From Voacanga thouarsii (taxonomy: Eukaryota; Streptophyta; Magnoliopsida; Gentianales; Apocynaceae): a DNA stretch of 64,000 nucleotides. The stretch is taken from assembly GCA_026120185.1 (NCBI GenBank), contig JANUWF010002432.1, positions 779,501 to 843,500 of the forward strand, in the 5' to 3' direction. Below the pieces are notes generated by a model that was not told where the DNA came from, searched no databases, and worked only from the letters and a program-made list of their open reading frames with translations. This document shows positions 1 to 11,269 of the stretch, one piece after another; the stretch's first letter is position 1, and each line of letters begins with the position of its first letter. Made by a program: the position numbers and the translations under genes.

Positions 1-1111
1 GAGACCTTGTTATTGTGAGCAAGAATCAGGTAAGCTCTTGCATAAAACCTGTTTGATGCAAAATGTTTATTATGGCAAGCCAAGTGTAGAGTGCATGGAC
101 ACTCATTTATGTAAAGGCAATTGAGGGTTAAATCCTTTCTTATTTCAAACATTTGAATTATTTAAAAGCCAATGAGTAGATTTACTCAAACTCAAACTCT
201 TTCTAAAACTGATTTTGTTAAAGACTTTGGAAAACCCATAAATTGCCATTTTCATGTGGAACAGTGTTTTGTTCATTTTATCCCAAGTGGGAAACGTCGT
301 TGAGTACTCAATAAGGGTGGGCTACTAGGACTAGTCTTTCAAGGGTTAGGGTAAGTCTCTCAGTAGGTGGCCACCTCTGAGGGGTGAGTCCTTCCCGGAT
401 AAGATGTCAGTCCAGTGAGTCGTGCCGGTCCGAGCTAGCAGTTTGTTTTCAGTCAAGTGACTGTGGTTTGCCGGAATGGACACCCGGTTGTTGTTTAGGT
501 ATAGAGAAGGAGGAGTATCTTGCCCAGTAGGCCGATCACCTACTTTTGTCAGTCTGCACAAAGTGTTGGCATTCTGACCGGTTATGGGGCCCAACGTGTG
601 GTAACCCATATCCCTTTCTTTCGAGTGGTTGATTTTATTACTTGTGTATGGCTGGAAAAGCCAAAATGCCACTCTTGCTTTTGACTAATGTTATTGCTTG
701 CCAGTATTTCCCTTATAAAGGTTTCACACTTTGCATCCACGAACTGTTTTCACTAAACACCCGAAGTACACACGGACTTACTGAGATTTCTGTCTCACCA
801 CCATGTTATCATGATTTCAGGTCCATCCTACTGTGGGCATGAGTAGCTATATATTGTCTGCTTTGGAAGAATTTTCTGAGGATTTATTTTGTGTAATGTT
901 GGGAGAGCTGAGAGCGGATGAATTTTTATTATGGATTTGTTTTGAGTATTTTTGGATTTATTATTATTTCTTTTGGGTTGTAATAAATTTTAAGTCGAAG
1001 TATGATTTTATTTTCTCTATTATATTTGTGTGTCCTAATTATAAAGACCCTTTATCCTTTGGACGGGGCGACATCCCTGGCCCTGGCGGGCCTAGGTAGC
1101 GGGGTGTTACA
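1..1111 (+). mobile_element. Giant LTR-like element, 3' part (copy 0)
   Basis: This is the right-hand end of the ~4.4-kb element found complete at 6674, 11959 and 17305. It begins inside the element at the shared splice-like site (CAG|GTAAGC, about positions 28-35) and runs to the conserved terminus GGGGTGTTACA at 1111. The last 80 bases, with the GGACGGGGCGACATCC and GGCCCTGGCGGGCC blocks, match the other copies closely. It resembles the 11959 copy more than the 6674 and 17305 copies, for example in the block around 480-610. The next five bases (ACTCA, 1112-1116) are the predicted target duplication, but the partner lies outside the window. No retrotransposon protein is encoded. Confidence 0.85.
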
Positions 1112-1790
1112 ACTCATACAGAGAACAAGTGTCGCCCCTAATTCTCTAGTTGAGTGCATTGTTGGACAGCATGATGGATTATCAAAACAGCGTACCATTA
1201 CATTTGATGCATCGACGAAAACCATAACATGCAGTTGTTTGCTTTTCCAGAGTGCTGGAATGTTATGTTCGCATTCTCTGAAAGTGTTAGATCACTTTAA
1301 TGTAAAAATAGTTCTAGATCAATACATCATCAGGCGATGGACACACTAGTCTATGGATGCCTCAGTAATTCAGGTTGACAGAGGTGCTATATCTATCGAT
1401 CCCAATCTTGACATTGCAGAGAGGTACAAGATGATGGCTACATTATTGATACGCTTAGCTGCCCGAGCTGCTGAATCTCAAAGTGCAACCGAAGATGTCA
1501 TTTCTATGGCAACCAAAATGAGTCGCAAGATTGGAGACAAATGTGATGTATTGTCAGCACGTGAGATGGGAGAGGGGAAGTCGTTTGAAAGAGATTTTGG
1601 CCAAAATGATGTGGCAACCATGAAACCTTCATCCCGAGTAGCTGAATCACAATTTCCAAACACGAAATGTATAAAGAAGCGTGAGACCAACAAAACAAGA
1701 AAACGATTGAAGAGTTTTCTTGACATATGGAGACCAGGAAAGGCACGCAAAATGAAAGGCGCACCAATGCACCAGGTATGTGGTGTATAA
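1112..1790 (+). pseudogene. FAR1-RELATED SEQUENCE (FRS) fragment, SWIM zinc finger and C-terminal tail
   Basis: The reading frame encodes a SWIM zinc finger typical of FAR1/FHY3-related, MULE-transposase-derived proteins: C-S-C (codons at 1230-1238), then C-S-H (1266-1274), followed by a segment ending Q-Y-I-I-R-R-W-T, where the family usually has Y-I-L-K-R-W-T. An in-frame TAG at 1347-1349 interrupts the frame, which then continues in the same phase through a region resembling the FRS C-terminal helix and a basic tail. A good splice donor (CAG|GTATGT, exon end 1775) is present, and an acceptor at 2706 would add a short in-phase exon (2707-2808), but this is weak. The N-terminal two thirds (FAR1 DNA-binding domain, MULE domain) are absent, because the LTR-like element ends exactly where homology starts. 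FRS proteins act as nuclear transcription factors or as MULE transposases. This copy is broken. Confidence 0.72.
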
Positions 1791-3894
1791 CAATGTCACT
1801 GCAGCGTTGTTGTATTCCTTATTTGTTAGCATGAATTTTATTTACATCCGTACTATTAAGTGAAAAAGTTTACTTGTTGAAATAGCCAGGGGAGCAGTAG
1901 GGCCAGCAATGTACTCGACACAAAGAAAAGGCCACTGAGGAAAATAATTACTGCACAACTGAAACTTGTCAAGCCTCATAGCAATCAATGGGTAACATCC
2001 TTGTATATCCCTTAAATATGATATAAATTCAAAAGGAACATAGCAAATATATTTAGGTGAAATTTTTTTTCTTCTCGTGTAGCAAACATCGTTAAGCAAT
2101 GTGACATCTGCACTTATACAGTGCAGCACGACTAGCATTCAACCAGCTTCTCTAACAATTTTTTCGCTCATGGAAATGGTACATTTTGAAGCTTGAATTT
2201 ACTTAGCACATGTTCCTTAAGCTGTAATGGCCATAATTACGAGATACCCTAACATATAGTGGTGTTTTGGACAGACGCCGCACCTCTCTATTCCCCATTT
2301 CATACAGGAGAACGGTCATCTTTTGATGAACCAAGTCGAAGACTGGAAGCTATAGATAAGAGAATGTGGTACATATTACATGTTTTGTGCGTACCTTTTT
2401 TTTCCAATTTTCTCATAGGTACTCTGTATGACTTTTGATACTCACCAAACGAAGGCTTTAATCTGTACTAGCTCATGATGTCTTAAATCCTTTTATTTTT
2501 TCGGGATTTTCGATAAAGAAGCTACTTTTTGAAGTTTTTAGGATTCTTCTTATGTTTTCTTTCTTATTTTGTTTTTTTGGAAAAAAAAGAATAACCTCTT
2601 GTGTGTATATCTATGGATGACAATCCGGAGATCAATGTGCTTAGAGAAATGCCTGTACAAATCAATAGAGATCGCAATCTATATTCTATATATTCACATG
2701 TTTCAGGTTAGTTTGCCGCTTGATAGGCACTTGCTTGACTTATGTGGTTGTGCTTTAGAAGCATTAATGAGTAATTCTTCTCTTGAATACCATGCTTGTA
2801 GATACTAATTTAGGCTCGATGTACCATCAAGTTGGATTTTCAAGTGTGTTTTAGCAGATGCCGTTACAAGATGAATTTTGAGTAGAGTCGTGCCTATGCT
2901 GAAGCTATCATTTAAGATCTTGATAAACAATGTGGCACTTTCAAGCCTGCTACCCAGAAATTAGAAGACTCCTAAAAGAAAAGTGTATACCTTGTGATAG
3001 AAGTGGATACTAACTACTGCAGTTTAGATGAATTTTGTGCAATCTGATCATATATCTGCGTGACATATTCAAGAAGTAATTAGCACAAGGTTGACCATAT
3101 TGCAGAACATTGCTGTTGATGTGGTTGTGCAATGTGTTCATGTATTTGTTTTAGGTGGTCATGTCTTTGTGTAGCTTGTCCATATGTGTGGAGTTCATTC
3201 TTATGATAGTTTGGAGTTACAGGGTTTAATCTGATGCTAATTGTCACATTTTTTATGTTAGAGACATTTTATAGAGTTTGTTTTATCTGAAGGAGCAAAC
3301 TAAATTTTGTAAGGTAGTTTGAATGAACACAGATCTCCCATGTCGTGAGCGAAGTGTATGGTGCAGTTTATGATCATGTAGAGGGAACGAGTGTCGAATA
3401 GGTACTAGTCTCAATGGAAAAAATGAAAGCCGGTACACTGGTACTTATGCTGAAATGCCAACTCTTGTGACATGTTAGAGTTAATGAGTGGATGTTAACA
3501 TATCCCTGGGATTATGTTCAAGTGATTGTCTAATATGTTCCTGTGTTTGTGGGGCATGTTCATGTAGTAACTTTCTACATGTTGATATTAGTCCAAATCC
3601 TCAAGTCTTGTGTTCTTGTTGGATTGGTTATGTTTAAGTCAGATGTAATGCTTACTCCATGTTTTTTTCTTTAACAAGTAGAGATGAAAAATTTTAAACA
3701 ATAGCATATAATATAATTACTGGGATCAGTCTAGACAATCAGTGATGAAAAGCATTTAATCACATGATTAAAAAACAGACTTTTATCATACAACAACAAA
3801 ACGTTGATCCAAGAACTGGAAATGATGTGACAATAGAAAACATTGAAAGTAACATACTACCTAAAAACATGAAGTTTCAAAATATAGAAGCAAC
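1791..3894. other. Non-coding interval after the FRS fragment
   Basis: The interval is AT-rich and has no reading frame with recognisable homology. The only gene-like signal is the possible terminal FRS exon at 2707-2808, preceded by a TTTCAG acceptor. The rest looks like intron, 3' UTR or intergenic sequence. Confidence 0.5.
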
Positions 3895-3916
3895 AAAAAA
3901 AAAAAAAAAAAAAAAA
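3895..3916 (+). repeat. Poly(A) tract, 22 A
   Basis: An uninterrupted run of 22 adenines ends about 70 bases before the end of the minus-strand ORF. It could be a simple homopolymer or the tail of an old retroposed sequence. No flanking target duplication was recognised. Confidence 0.8.
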
Positions 3917-3983
3917 TCTCATTCATCCACTTTGTCTTGCACCAACCGCATACTATTCTTTCACCTGCCACAAATCTGCTGAA

Positions 3984-4511
3984 TCAGTCGCTTTCCTCCC
4001 CACTGCTGTCCTCTTCCGAAACCCCTGTATCGGAGTGAAGCTGGTCCTCTCGGCATATGTGGGTGAGCATATCAGAGATGTGGATTCGCTCTGTAGTGGA
4101 TCGTCCATGCACAGTTGTAGTCCGCGTACACTCCAGGCATCTCATGTGCTCAAATCTGAGAATGCGCTTTGCCATTACATTATTCTCCTCACGAATTCTG
4201 TTCAGGGCCTTAGACAATGATTTGAAGTCACCACGTTGTAGTTGTTCTGCTTTTTTCTTTGGAGCACGAAAGTCTATTGAGGCTAATTGACGACGGAGAT
4301 TCAAGGATTTGTCCACACGGTGTTGCCACTCTAGTTGCATTGTAGAATAATTTTTCTGGCTTTGGAATGAAGACGGTTGCATGTCATACCAAAATTCTCC
4401 CGTTGTCTCCAATGCCCAGCACCTTCCCATCCATTGGTATATCATACGGGGTGTATAATGTGGCAGAAAGGCAGGCGGATTTTCACGGGAAAAGGAGCTT
4501 GAGGAAGCCAT
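3984..4511 (-). CDS. Hypothetical protein A (about 175 aa), paralogue-like partner of 5242-5718
   Basis: This is an open minus-strand frame starting at ATG 4511 (first residues M-A-S-S-S-S) and ending at TGA 3984. An upstream in-frame ATG at 4556 would add 15 residues. I do not recognise the family. The middle is rich in charged residues and contains R-E-E-N-N-V-M-A-K-R, closely matching R-E-E-N-N-L-L-A-K-R in the divergent ORF at 5242-5718. The C-terminus is acidic and serine-rich (S-E-E-D-S-S-G-E-E-S-D). A helical, coiled-coil-like segment precedes the shared motif. No signal peptide or membrane segment is visible. It may be a gene captured by or belonging to a transposon, or the terminal exon of a longer gene. 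Function is unknown. Confidence 0.45.
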   Translation of the reverse strand: MASSSSFSRENPPAFLPHYTPRMIYQWMGRCWALETTGEFWYDMQPSSFQSQKNYSTMQLEWQHRVDKSLNLRRQLASIDFRAPKKKAEQLQRGDFKSLSKALNRIREENNVMAKRILRFEHMRCLECTRTTTVHGRSTTERIHISDMLTHICREDQLHSDTGVSEEDSSGEESD

Positions 4512-5241
4512 GAACCGAGAGCTAAGTGAACCACCAGTTACTACATGAACTGTCATGTAATAAAGCAATGAACACACACAACAAGTACATTAACAATATA
4601 TGCAATCAGATGAACTGATTATTTTTACTGAATACCTAAACACGGGATTTTAGTAAGAACTACTTTGGCGACCGATGGAGTATGTGCCAAACTCAATTCC
4701 TTAGATTTCTTCAACCCACCGATACATATATAAAGGTTTCAGCACTTAGTTGCCCACTCACAACTATCAAAACCAGAGGTTAATCTTGAAGTGACTGGGA
4801 GTTGAATTTGAAATGACTCTTCTTGGCGACAGAAATGATTCATGAATACAGCTGTGAAAAATGTTAAACTACTTGCAATATATGCGTGAACACCCTGCAG
4901 TGACGGCTACCAGCTGTTGGATGCCAAGCCTTCTTCTTATCGTGCCGCCAAATCCAAAGCAAATCTAAATGCAGTTCTGATTCATACTGCCTGGCACTCT
5001 ATCAACGATCAAGCAGTAAATATTGTGTAGTTTGGGAGATTTGTTTTACCGCCAAATATTTTATGGTTAATAATGGGTAGTTGAATTAAATTGAATTGAA
5101 TATCATACTGACAGCATTAACATTTGGTTGTTGGCAGATCATCTTCGACTGCTATAAGAATTACTGTATTTCTCGAACAACAAATGTCACAAATGTTATT
5201 GGAGAAGATTGATTATCTGCAGAATCGATCACTTAGATCCA
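4512..5241. other. Spacer between two divergent ORFs
   Basis: About 730 bp of AT-rich sequence separates the starts of the two divergent ORFs. It could hold a shared promoter or unrecognised upstream exons; a CTGCAG acceptor-like site lies about 20 bases before the plus-strand ATG. I see no further gene. Confidence 0.4.
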
Positions 5242-5718
5242 ATGGAGCCTGTGACAAGTCTTGAGAGTACCGGTATCTATTATCCAGGGTCCGTGACCCG
5301 ACTTCTGCTCATGCATCCCTGTAATGACCATGAACGTGCACGGCATGCCAATCCAACAATGTACCTTAGCTTCCTACGCCAAGACATCAAACTGAAGCTT
5401 GTTGAACAGAAGCAACTCCTAACTGAATTTGAGCTGATGCGGGAAGTCATCCCATATCTGACCGCTCATTTGTTGCCCCTCCACAGTCTTCCCGATCATG
5501 AGTTTGCACTTGGTCGATATCGAGAAGAGAATAACCTCTTGGCAAAAAGGCTACAACGCCGTGCGATGCTAAATATTTGTGCTAATTTCTATGATGACAA
5601 TAGATGGACTCTTACCGCAAAACAAAGAGAGTCCATTTTTGCTTTTCCAACCTATGCGGGACCGGAGGAGCCTCTCCCCTCTGAGAGGATAGGCACACAG
5701 ATGAACATGTCTGGATGA
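5242..5718 (+). CDS. Hypothetical protein B (about 158 aa)
   Basis: This plus-strand frame is taken from the first ATG (5242) to TGA at 5716-5718. The open frame extends upstream only through a non-ATG codon, so a spliced upstream exon is possible. I do not recognise the family. It contains a predicted helical stretch (I-K-L-K-L-V-E-Q-K-Q-L-L-T-E-F-E-L-M) and then R-E-E-N-N-L-L-A-K-R-L-Q-R, the motif shared with hypothetical protein A on the other strand. The two are probably diverged relatives in head-to-head orientation. No catalytic motif, signal peptide or membrane segment is seen. It could be a real small gene, an exon of a larger one, or transposon cargo. Confidence 0.42.
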   Translation: MEPVTSLESTGIYYPGSVTRLLLMHPCNDHERARHANPTMYLSFLRQDIKLKLVEQKQLLTEFELMREVIPYLTAHLLPLHSLPDHEFALGRYREENNLLAKRLQRRAMLNICANFYDDNRWTLTAKQRESIFAFPTYAGPEEPLPSERIGTQMNMSG

Positions 5719-6069
5719 TAGGCGTCCATTTCTTAGATGGGTTGTTTCCTAGATGGAATCTTCCTCTTGAAGGCTGCTTATTACCCTTTTTATTTTCTCT
5801 GCTCTCATGCTTGTCCTGTTTAGTTTTATCATAATCCTTCTGTCCCTGTTTTTTTTTTCCAATACATTCCTTATCTGGAATGGTCCTCGGCATTGGCTAT
5901 GCAATGACAATCTTTATGATTTGAATATTAATGGTAATCCCAAGTTTTACAGCCTAGTGAACTAACAAAAAGTTAAAAATATATTGTTACTAGTAGCATG
6001 CAAACCAATAGCCGAACACCTTACACAACCACCGTTCTAAGAATACCCGACTTCTAGCATTCTGTACTA
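5719..6069. other. Non-coding interval
   Basis: This is AT-rich sequence with a short poly(T) run near 5850. No supported feature was found. Confidence 0.4.
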
Positions 6070-6165
6070 GTTAGTGCATGAACATGCCACACAAACACTT
6101 GAACACTCGCTACAAATATATGAACATCATACATGACCATATGAACATCATACAGCCCGGGCTGA
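6070..6165 (+). repeat. Short fragment of the ACATGAACA minisatellite
   Basis: Several ~21-bp degenerate units with the core ACATGAACA are visible (ACATGCCAC, ATATGAACATC, CATATGAACATC). They match the larger blocks at 11270-11958 and 16254-17304. It is followed by ~100 bp of distinctly GC-richer sequence (6160-6270) that I cannot assign. Confidence 0.7.
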
Positions 6166-6668
6166 CGCAAGTTCCATCTCTCAATGTCGGCGCCGGTTCG
6201 GCTCTGGCCTCACTCCCCCGTTTTGAAGCACCTCAGTCCTACTCATTTGTAAAGTTTTATGCTCACTGATCTTTACTAATGTTAATCGCCTCCCATTCCT
6301 CTTTGTGATGCCATTGAGAAGATGAAAGCCGGCCCTCATGCATGAAGGAATTCATAGTTAGCAAGAGTGGGAGATTAGCATTGCTATTATTGTTTTTCTC
6401 TTAAAAATATTTTTTTTGCACCCTCAAATCCGTTTGCTTGATATAAATTCATTTCCCAATTTGGCCAATTTAAGATTGAGATATATCAACCACACTTTTA
6501 ACTTGGCAATGAATTTTATAGTTACTTTCTAAATATTTATTTCTGAATATTTATTTCTCTTCATTTGATACACACGAAGTGCTCGTTAAAGCATGGAGGA
6601 TTGTTTTGGTATCTGACTAAATGGGATAAATCCAAAATTTATATCCCTTAGCATTTGCTTAGGCAATT
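6166..6668. other. Non-coding interval
   Basis: A GC-richer stretch to about 6270 is followed by AT-rich sequence up to the target duplication TCTTG (6669-6673). No gene was recognised. The GC-rich part may be a captured gene fragment. Confidence 0.35.
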
Positions 6669-6919
6669 TCTTGTGTGAAACCCCAGCCAAAACCAACCTT
6701 AGAGTAAGGGGGTTGAGATGCATATAATATTTTATTGCATATTTAAATATATTTTTATATGATTTTATGTGCATTGAATTTGTGTTTTATAGTCTAGAGG
6801 GCTTGATTATGATTATTGAGTGAGAAGGGCAAAATGGTAATTTTTGCCTGAGGTGAAAATATGGAGATAGCTTGGGAATTAAATAGGAAAAGAATTTTAG
6901 ACAGGAAATAAGAACAAGA

Positions 6920-6985
6920 GTTGTTGTGGTGTAGGGGTCAGAGCTTTGGAATTAATTCTTGAGGTCTTTGGTTCAAATTCTATCA
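6920..6985 (+). promoter_or_regulatory. tRNA-like Pol III A/B box pair in copy 1
   Basis: A-box-like TGGTGTAGGGG (6927-6937) and B-box-like GGTTCAAATTC (6970-6980) are spaced as in a tRNA gene. Homologous sequences occur in the 11959 and 17305 copies. The flanks do not fold into a convincing tRNA acceptor or anticodon stem, so this is a tRNA-derived relic or internal promoter, not a tRNA gene. Confidence 0.6.
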
Positions 6986-8619
6986 TAGGAGTTTTAGCTT
7001 GGTTAAATTTTATTTTTGCTTGGGAAGTATCATTTTCGGCCATAGTGGTGTTTGGAGTAGGGTAGAGATGTTGTCCTATGAGAGACATGATAGGAGTCTT
7101 CAAATCCTACTCTTTTTCTGTACACAAAATTCCTAAGGGGAATTCATTTCCTTTTGATCCTTAATTTTTCCTATTTCTCAATTCATTAATTTGTTCAATT
7201 TGTTCAAACCAATTTTATTCTAGGAAAATTCCAGCAATGTGTTGTGGCTTTGAAGGTTCAAAATGTCTTAGTAAAAGACATCATATGGACCAAAACAATG
7301 GATGAGGGAGAAAGATTTCAAGTGAATTAAAATCTTTAGTGAACTTTCTAAAAATTCACTCTAGCTAGGTTCATTTCCCTTTGTACATAGAACTGAAATT
7401 TTTCCAGCTTTGTGTGCCTTCAAGGTGTCGAAATTATTGACCATTATTCCCCCCCAAATGCTGCCAGAAAATGACCCTTTTGATCAGCTTAGAATCTGGA
7501 TTTTTATGGCTATTTTCGGACTGCACAAAGATGGTGCAAAACCAGAAAAAAATCCTGTACAAATCGCAGCTTTGGAGGTCCAAAACCAAGCTGTTTTCTT
7601 CCAGTTTTTGTACAGCACCCTAGCCATGTTTTTCCTCCACGAAGTAGGCTGGAAACCAGCCTTGAAAACCCTAGAAATTCCCCTTCAAATCCTCTGTAAA
7701 TCTCCTGGAAAAGGGCAGCCGAAAACTGCCCAGAAAATTCTAGCCTTGCAAAAATCTGTGCAATGGTTTTTTTCCAGCTTTGTTTCCTAATTCTCTCCTA
7801 GCCGAAACTCCATCCTTTTTCTGCAAAAACCACCCTTAAACCTCCATTAACATAACTCCATTGTCCTCCCAAAGTTCTGCATGAAAATCCAGCCATGGAT
7901 GCCTAAAAGATTTCCAAAAAAATTCTGCAAACATTCCTTGATTTGGATACCAAAATTCTAGCCACCATAATTTAACAACTTTCCATAAAATATACCTCAA
8001 ACAACCAGACCTTCTCTTCACCATTATACTCCATAATTTTGGCCACCCTAAGCCTCCTTCAACCAGCTTTCATTCAGCCAAAACACTGCCCAGAAATTCG
8101 TCCATGGCAGATCTCCAAAAGCTCTCCAATAATCAAAGATATTCTTGTGATATCTAGTTTCCAAATTTGCTTCCCAAAAATATTCTTCAAGGATTTTAAC
8201 AACTAACCTTTCCTTTTCCCTTCCAAATCAGAGAATCAACCTCCTAAACCCTACAGAAATTCGTCTAGCCCTATCTCTCACAAAAATTCGGCAGCTGCAC
8301 ATTACCATCTCTCGATTTTCTTCAACCTTCAAGAACACATAGTACACCAAGAACACCTACTCCTTTCTTTCACCTAATACCTCTCCAAATCACTTCAAAC
8401 TACCTCTAAAAATTCCAAATTTCATCTATTCATTGTTGTGAGTCCATCCGTACCATTTTTAACATCAAACTCCATAAATCATCTTGCTACTTCGGATCAA
8501 AACCAGAAATTTCTGTTAAGGTCAAGAACACTTTCAAGGTAAATTTATTTTAACAACTTCATCTTCTCCAATCTTGATCTCTAGTGAGAGCCTATGTGAA
8601 TAAACATGCTAATGGTCCC

Positions 8620-8629
8620 TCTTTCTCTC

Positions 8630-8680
<51 letters not shown>

Positions 8681-8695
8681 CTCTCTCTCTCTCTC
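8620..8695 (+). repeat. (CTAT)n/(CT)n microsatellite in copy 1
   Basis: A run of CTAT units passes into CT units. The homologous site is a short CT/CCT tract in the 11959 copy and a pure GA run (minus orientation) in the 17305 copy. Confidence 0.95.
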
Positions 8696-8917
8696 ATGGC
8701 CGAAAATTCCCCTCTCTTGGCCGGATGACTTTTTCTCCTATGAACATGCTTTCGCCATCTCCCATGGACAAAGTTCGACATCTAGGAGTTGAGATCTACT
8801 CTAAAACTCCTTCAAGGCATTCATCAACCAAGTAAGTACCTTCAATCTTCCTTTTTAAACTCTAGATTCATATATCTAGGATGATGATGAAAGTAGGTGG
8901 ATGGCGATAGGATTTAA

Positions 8918-8918
<1 letters not shown>

Positions 8919-8963
<45 letters not shown>
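8919..8963. repeat. (TA)n microsatellite in copy 1
   Basis: This is a 45-bp perfect TA run. The same site is expanded in the 17305 copy (19422-19460) but absent from the 11959 copy, supporting the copy 1/copy 3 grouping. Confidence 0.95.
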
Positions 8964-8968
<5 letters not shown>

Positions 8969-10516
8969 CGATTGAAGCATGAATATATGTATGATTGTGA
9001 AGGAGATGGGACTTATGCATGGAAGGATTATCTTGGTTGATTGCATGTTGATTAGAGGTTTGATGCATGTCATAGGTAGTATTTGTGATGAAGTATGCTA
9101 GAGATTATGTCACCTTTGGTGAATGACATTTATATTCATGTTGGATTATTGAAGCCATGATCATATTTATGCTAGTAGGGGTTAGATCATGTTTTGATAA
9201 ATTGAGATCTATGCTTGTAAGCATGATTTGGATGATTTGATGAATTGAAGGGTTGTATATGTTCATGATTGTGGTTAGCTATAGGAATATGATCATGATC
9301 TAGTTGTCCCTAAGCTAAATTTTATTTCATTAATAAAATATTTAATAATATGATTTTTCTAGTAAAATTTTGAAAACCATGGGAAAATGTGGATTTGGTC
9401 TTTTATATAAAATAGTGATATTTTAGTCAAATAAATAATAGTTTTTGCTAGAAAAATAAAAAAATATATATTATTTAAAATAATAAAATCAATTAAAGAC
9501 TTTTATGGAAATAATTATAATTAATAAAATATTTATTACTAAAAATTTAATTATTATCTTTTAATCAAAACCTATTAAGGATTTGCTTATTATTTTTCAA
9601 GCAAGACTCATTAAATTTATTTTCAACAAATTTTAGCCATCAATTATTTTCTAACAACTAAATTATTAATAAATCATTATTTTACCTAATACCACCTTGG
9701 ACCCTTTTTCAAATAAACCATAATTTATTTTTAGCAAGATTTAAACCTTCAACTTTTTGTACCTATTTCCCAAACTCTAGTTATTTTAATATCAAACTAG
9801 ATTTATTTTATAAACCCTTTTATTTATTATCGAGCCTTAAAGCTTGGGACACTATGGACATGATTGTAGTAAGTTGAGTTAGTTTTATTTGTGAAAGTGA
9901 ATCATTGGCTTGAGTTTGATTGTGGTTTGTATTTACCCTATGTGGGGTTAGGTCAACTGTTGGAGACCTGTGTTGTGGGCAAGGATCAGGTAAGCTCCTG
10001 CATAAAACCTGTTTGATGAAAACTGATTTTTTTTATGGCAAGCCAAATGTAGAGTGCAGGGTCACTCATTTCTGTAAAGGCAACTGAGGATTATTTCCAT
10101 TCTCATTTCAGACAAATAAATTATTTGTAAATCAAGGGGCGGTTTTACTCAAAACCTAAAATTCTTTCTAAAACCAATTTTGCCCCAAACTTTGGAAAAC
10201 CTGAATTGCCATTTTCAAGTGGAACTGTGTTTTGTTCATTTTCTTCCCAAGTGGGATATGTTACGTTGAGTACTCAATGGGGGTAGATTGGTAGTACTAG
10301 TTTTGAAAAGCAAGAGTGAGTCTTCTGGCAGGAGGCCTCCTCCAGAAGATGAACTTAACTTAGAGAAACGTCAGTACTACTTAGTCATGCCGGTCCGAGC
10401 TAGCAGTGTTCTTTTCAGTCAAGTGACTGTGTTTTGCTGGAATGGACACCCGGTTGTTGTTTGGGTATAGAGAAGGAGGAGTATCTTGTCCGGTAGGCCG
10501 ATCACCTACCTTTAGT

Positions 10517-10580
10517 CAGTATGCACAAAGTGTCGGCATTCTGACCGGCAGTATGCACAAAGTGTCGGCATACTGACCAT
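10517..10580 (+). repeat. Tandem duplication of a ~32-bp segment in copy 1
   Basis: The segment beginning CAGTATGCACAAAGTGTCGG occurs twice in direct tandem here and once in the other copies. It is a local duplication private to this insertion. Confidence 0.85.
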
Positions 10581-11128
10581 CTGGTTATGGGGCTCAACGT
10601 ATGGTAACCCATAATCCTTTCTTTCGAGTGGTTGATCTTATAAATTATGTATGGTTGGAAAAGCCAAAACGCCACTCTTGATTTTGACTAATGTTTATTG
10701 CTTGCCAATATTTCTCTTATAAAGTTTTTATACTCTGCATCCACGAACTATTTCCACTGAACACCCAAAGCACACATGGACTTACTGAGATTTCTGTCTC
10801 ATCACTTTTTTACCATGATTTCAGGCCGATCCTGCTGTGGGGATGAGTAGCTTGTGTTATCTGCCTTGGAAGAGAATGTTGTCTTTTATTTTTACGTATT
10901 GCTTTGGGGAGTTGAGAGTGGATAATTTTATTTATGGATTTGTTTTTCTTTTGGGAATTCATGGTTTTATTCGTGGTTTTATTCTTGGGTTATAATAAAT
11001 TTTAAGTTAAATTATTATTTTCATTTCGCTATTTTAATTGTGTGACCTAGTTATAAAGACCCATTGTCCTTTGGACGGGGTGACATCCCCGGCCCTGGCA
11101 GGCCTAAGTAGCAGGGTGTTACATCTTG

Positions 11129-11269
11129 TACGCCCCTAATCTTATAATTATAACAATTGCTTTTGCCCCTCAAAGGTTAGAACAGATATAGCCCTTTGTA
11201 TTTTGCATGGTTTGAATCCTAATTTCCATACTTCTTATCTTTTAATGAACACTAAAAACAATCACATTA
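11129..11269. other. Unique spacer right of copy 1
   Basis: About 140 bp continue the pre-insertion sequence that stopped at 6673 and then enter the minisatellite. No gene was found. Confidence 0.4.

Larger units (their letters stand above)
6674..11123 (+). mobile_element. Complete giant LTR-like element, copy 1 (4,450 bp, TSD TCTTG)
   Basis: It starts TGTGAAACCCC and ends GGGTGTTACA, giving TG...CA ends, and is flanked by the perfect 5-bp duplication TCTTG at 6669-6673 and 11124-11128. This size and structure fit a solo LTR of a retrotransposon with very long LTRs, or a large non-autonomous derivative. The plant LTR start TGTAACACCCC is the reverse complement of this family's 3' end, so strand polarity relative to a parent element is not certain. 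No gag, integrase or reverse transcriptase is present. Internal landmarks are a tRNA-like region (6920-6985), a CTAT/CT microsatellite (8620-8695), a TA microsatellite (8919-8963), a splice-like donor at 9990 and acceptor at 10824, and a small tandem duplication (10517-10580). It groups with the 17305 copy by sequence. Confidence 0.85.

Noticed and set aside
346..842. Short frames inside the truncated giant element
   Set aside because: Homologous positions in the other copies are broken by stops and indels, so there is no sign of a conserved protein.
5209..5241. N-terminal extension of hypothetical protein B
   Set aside because: The extension would begin at TTG. A nuclear plant gene is expected to start at the ATG at 5242 or be spliced upstream.
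6920..6985. Functional tRNA gene
   Set aside because: Only the A and B boxes match. Acceptor and anticodon stems do not pair convincingly, so I annotate a tRNA-like promoter relic.
8868..9073. Tyr/Ile repeat peptides over TA microsatellites (also 19312-19539)
   Set aside because: They are translations of a simple TA repeat and not genes.
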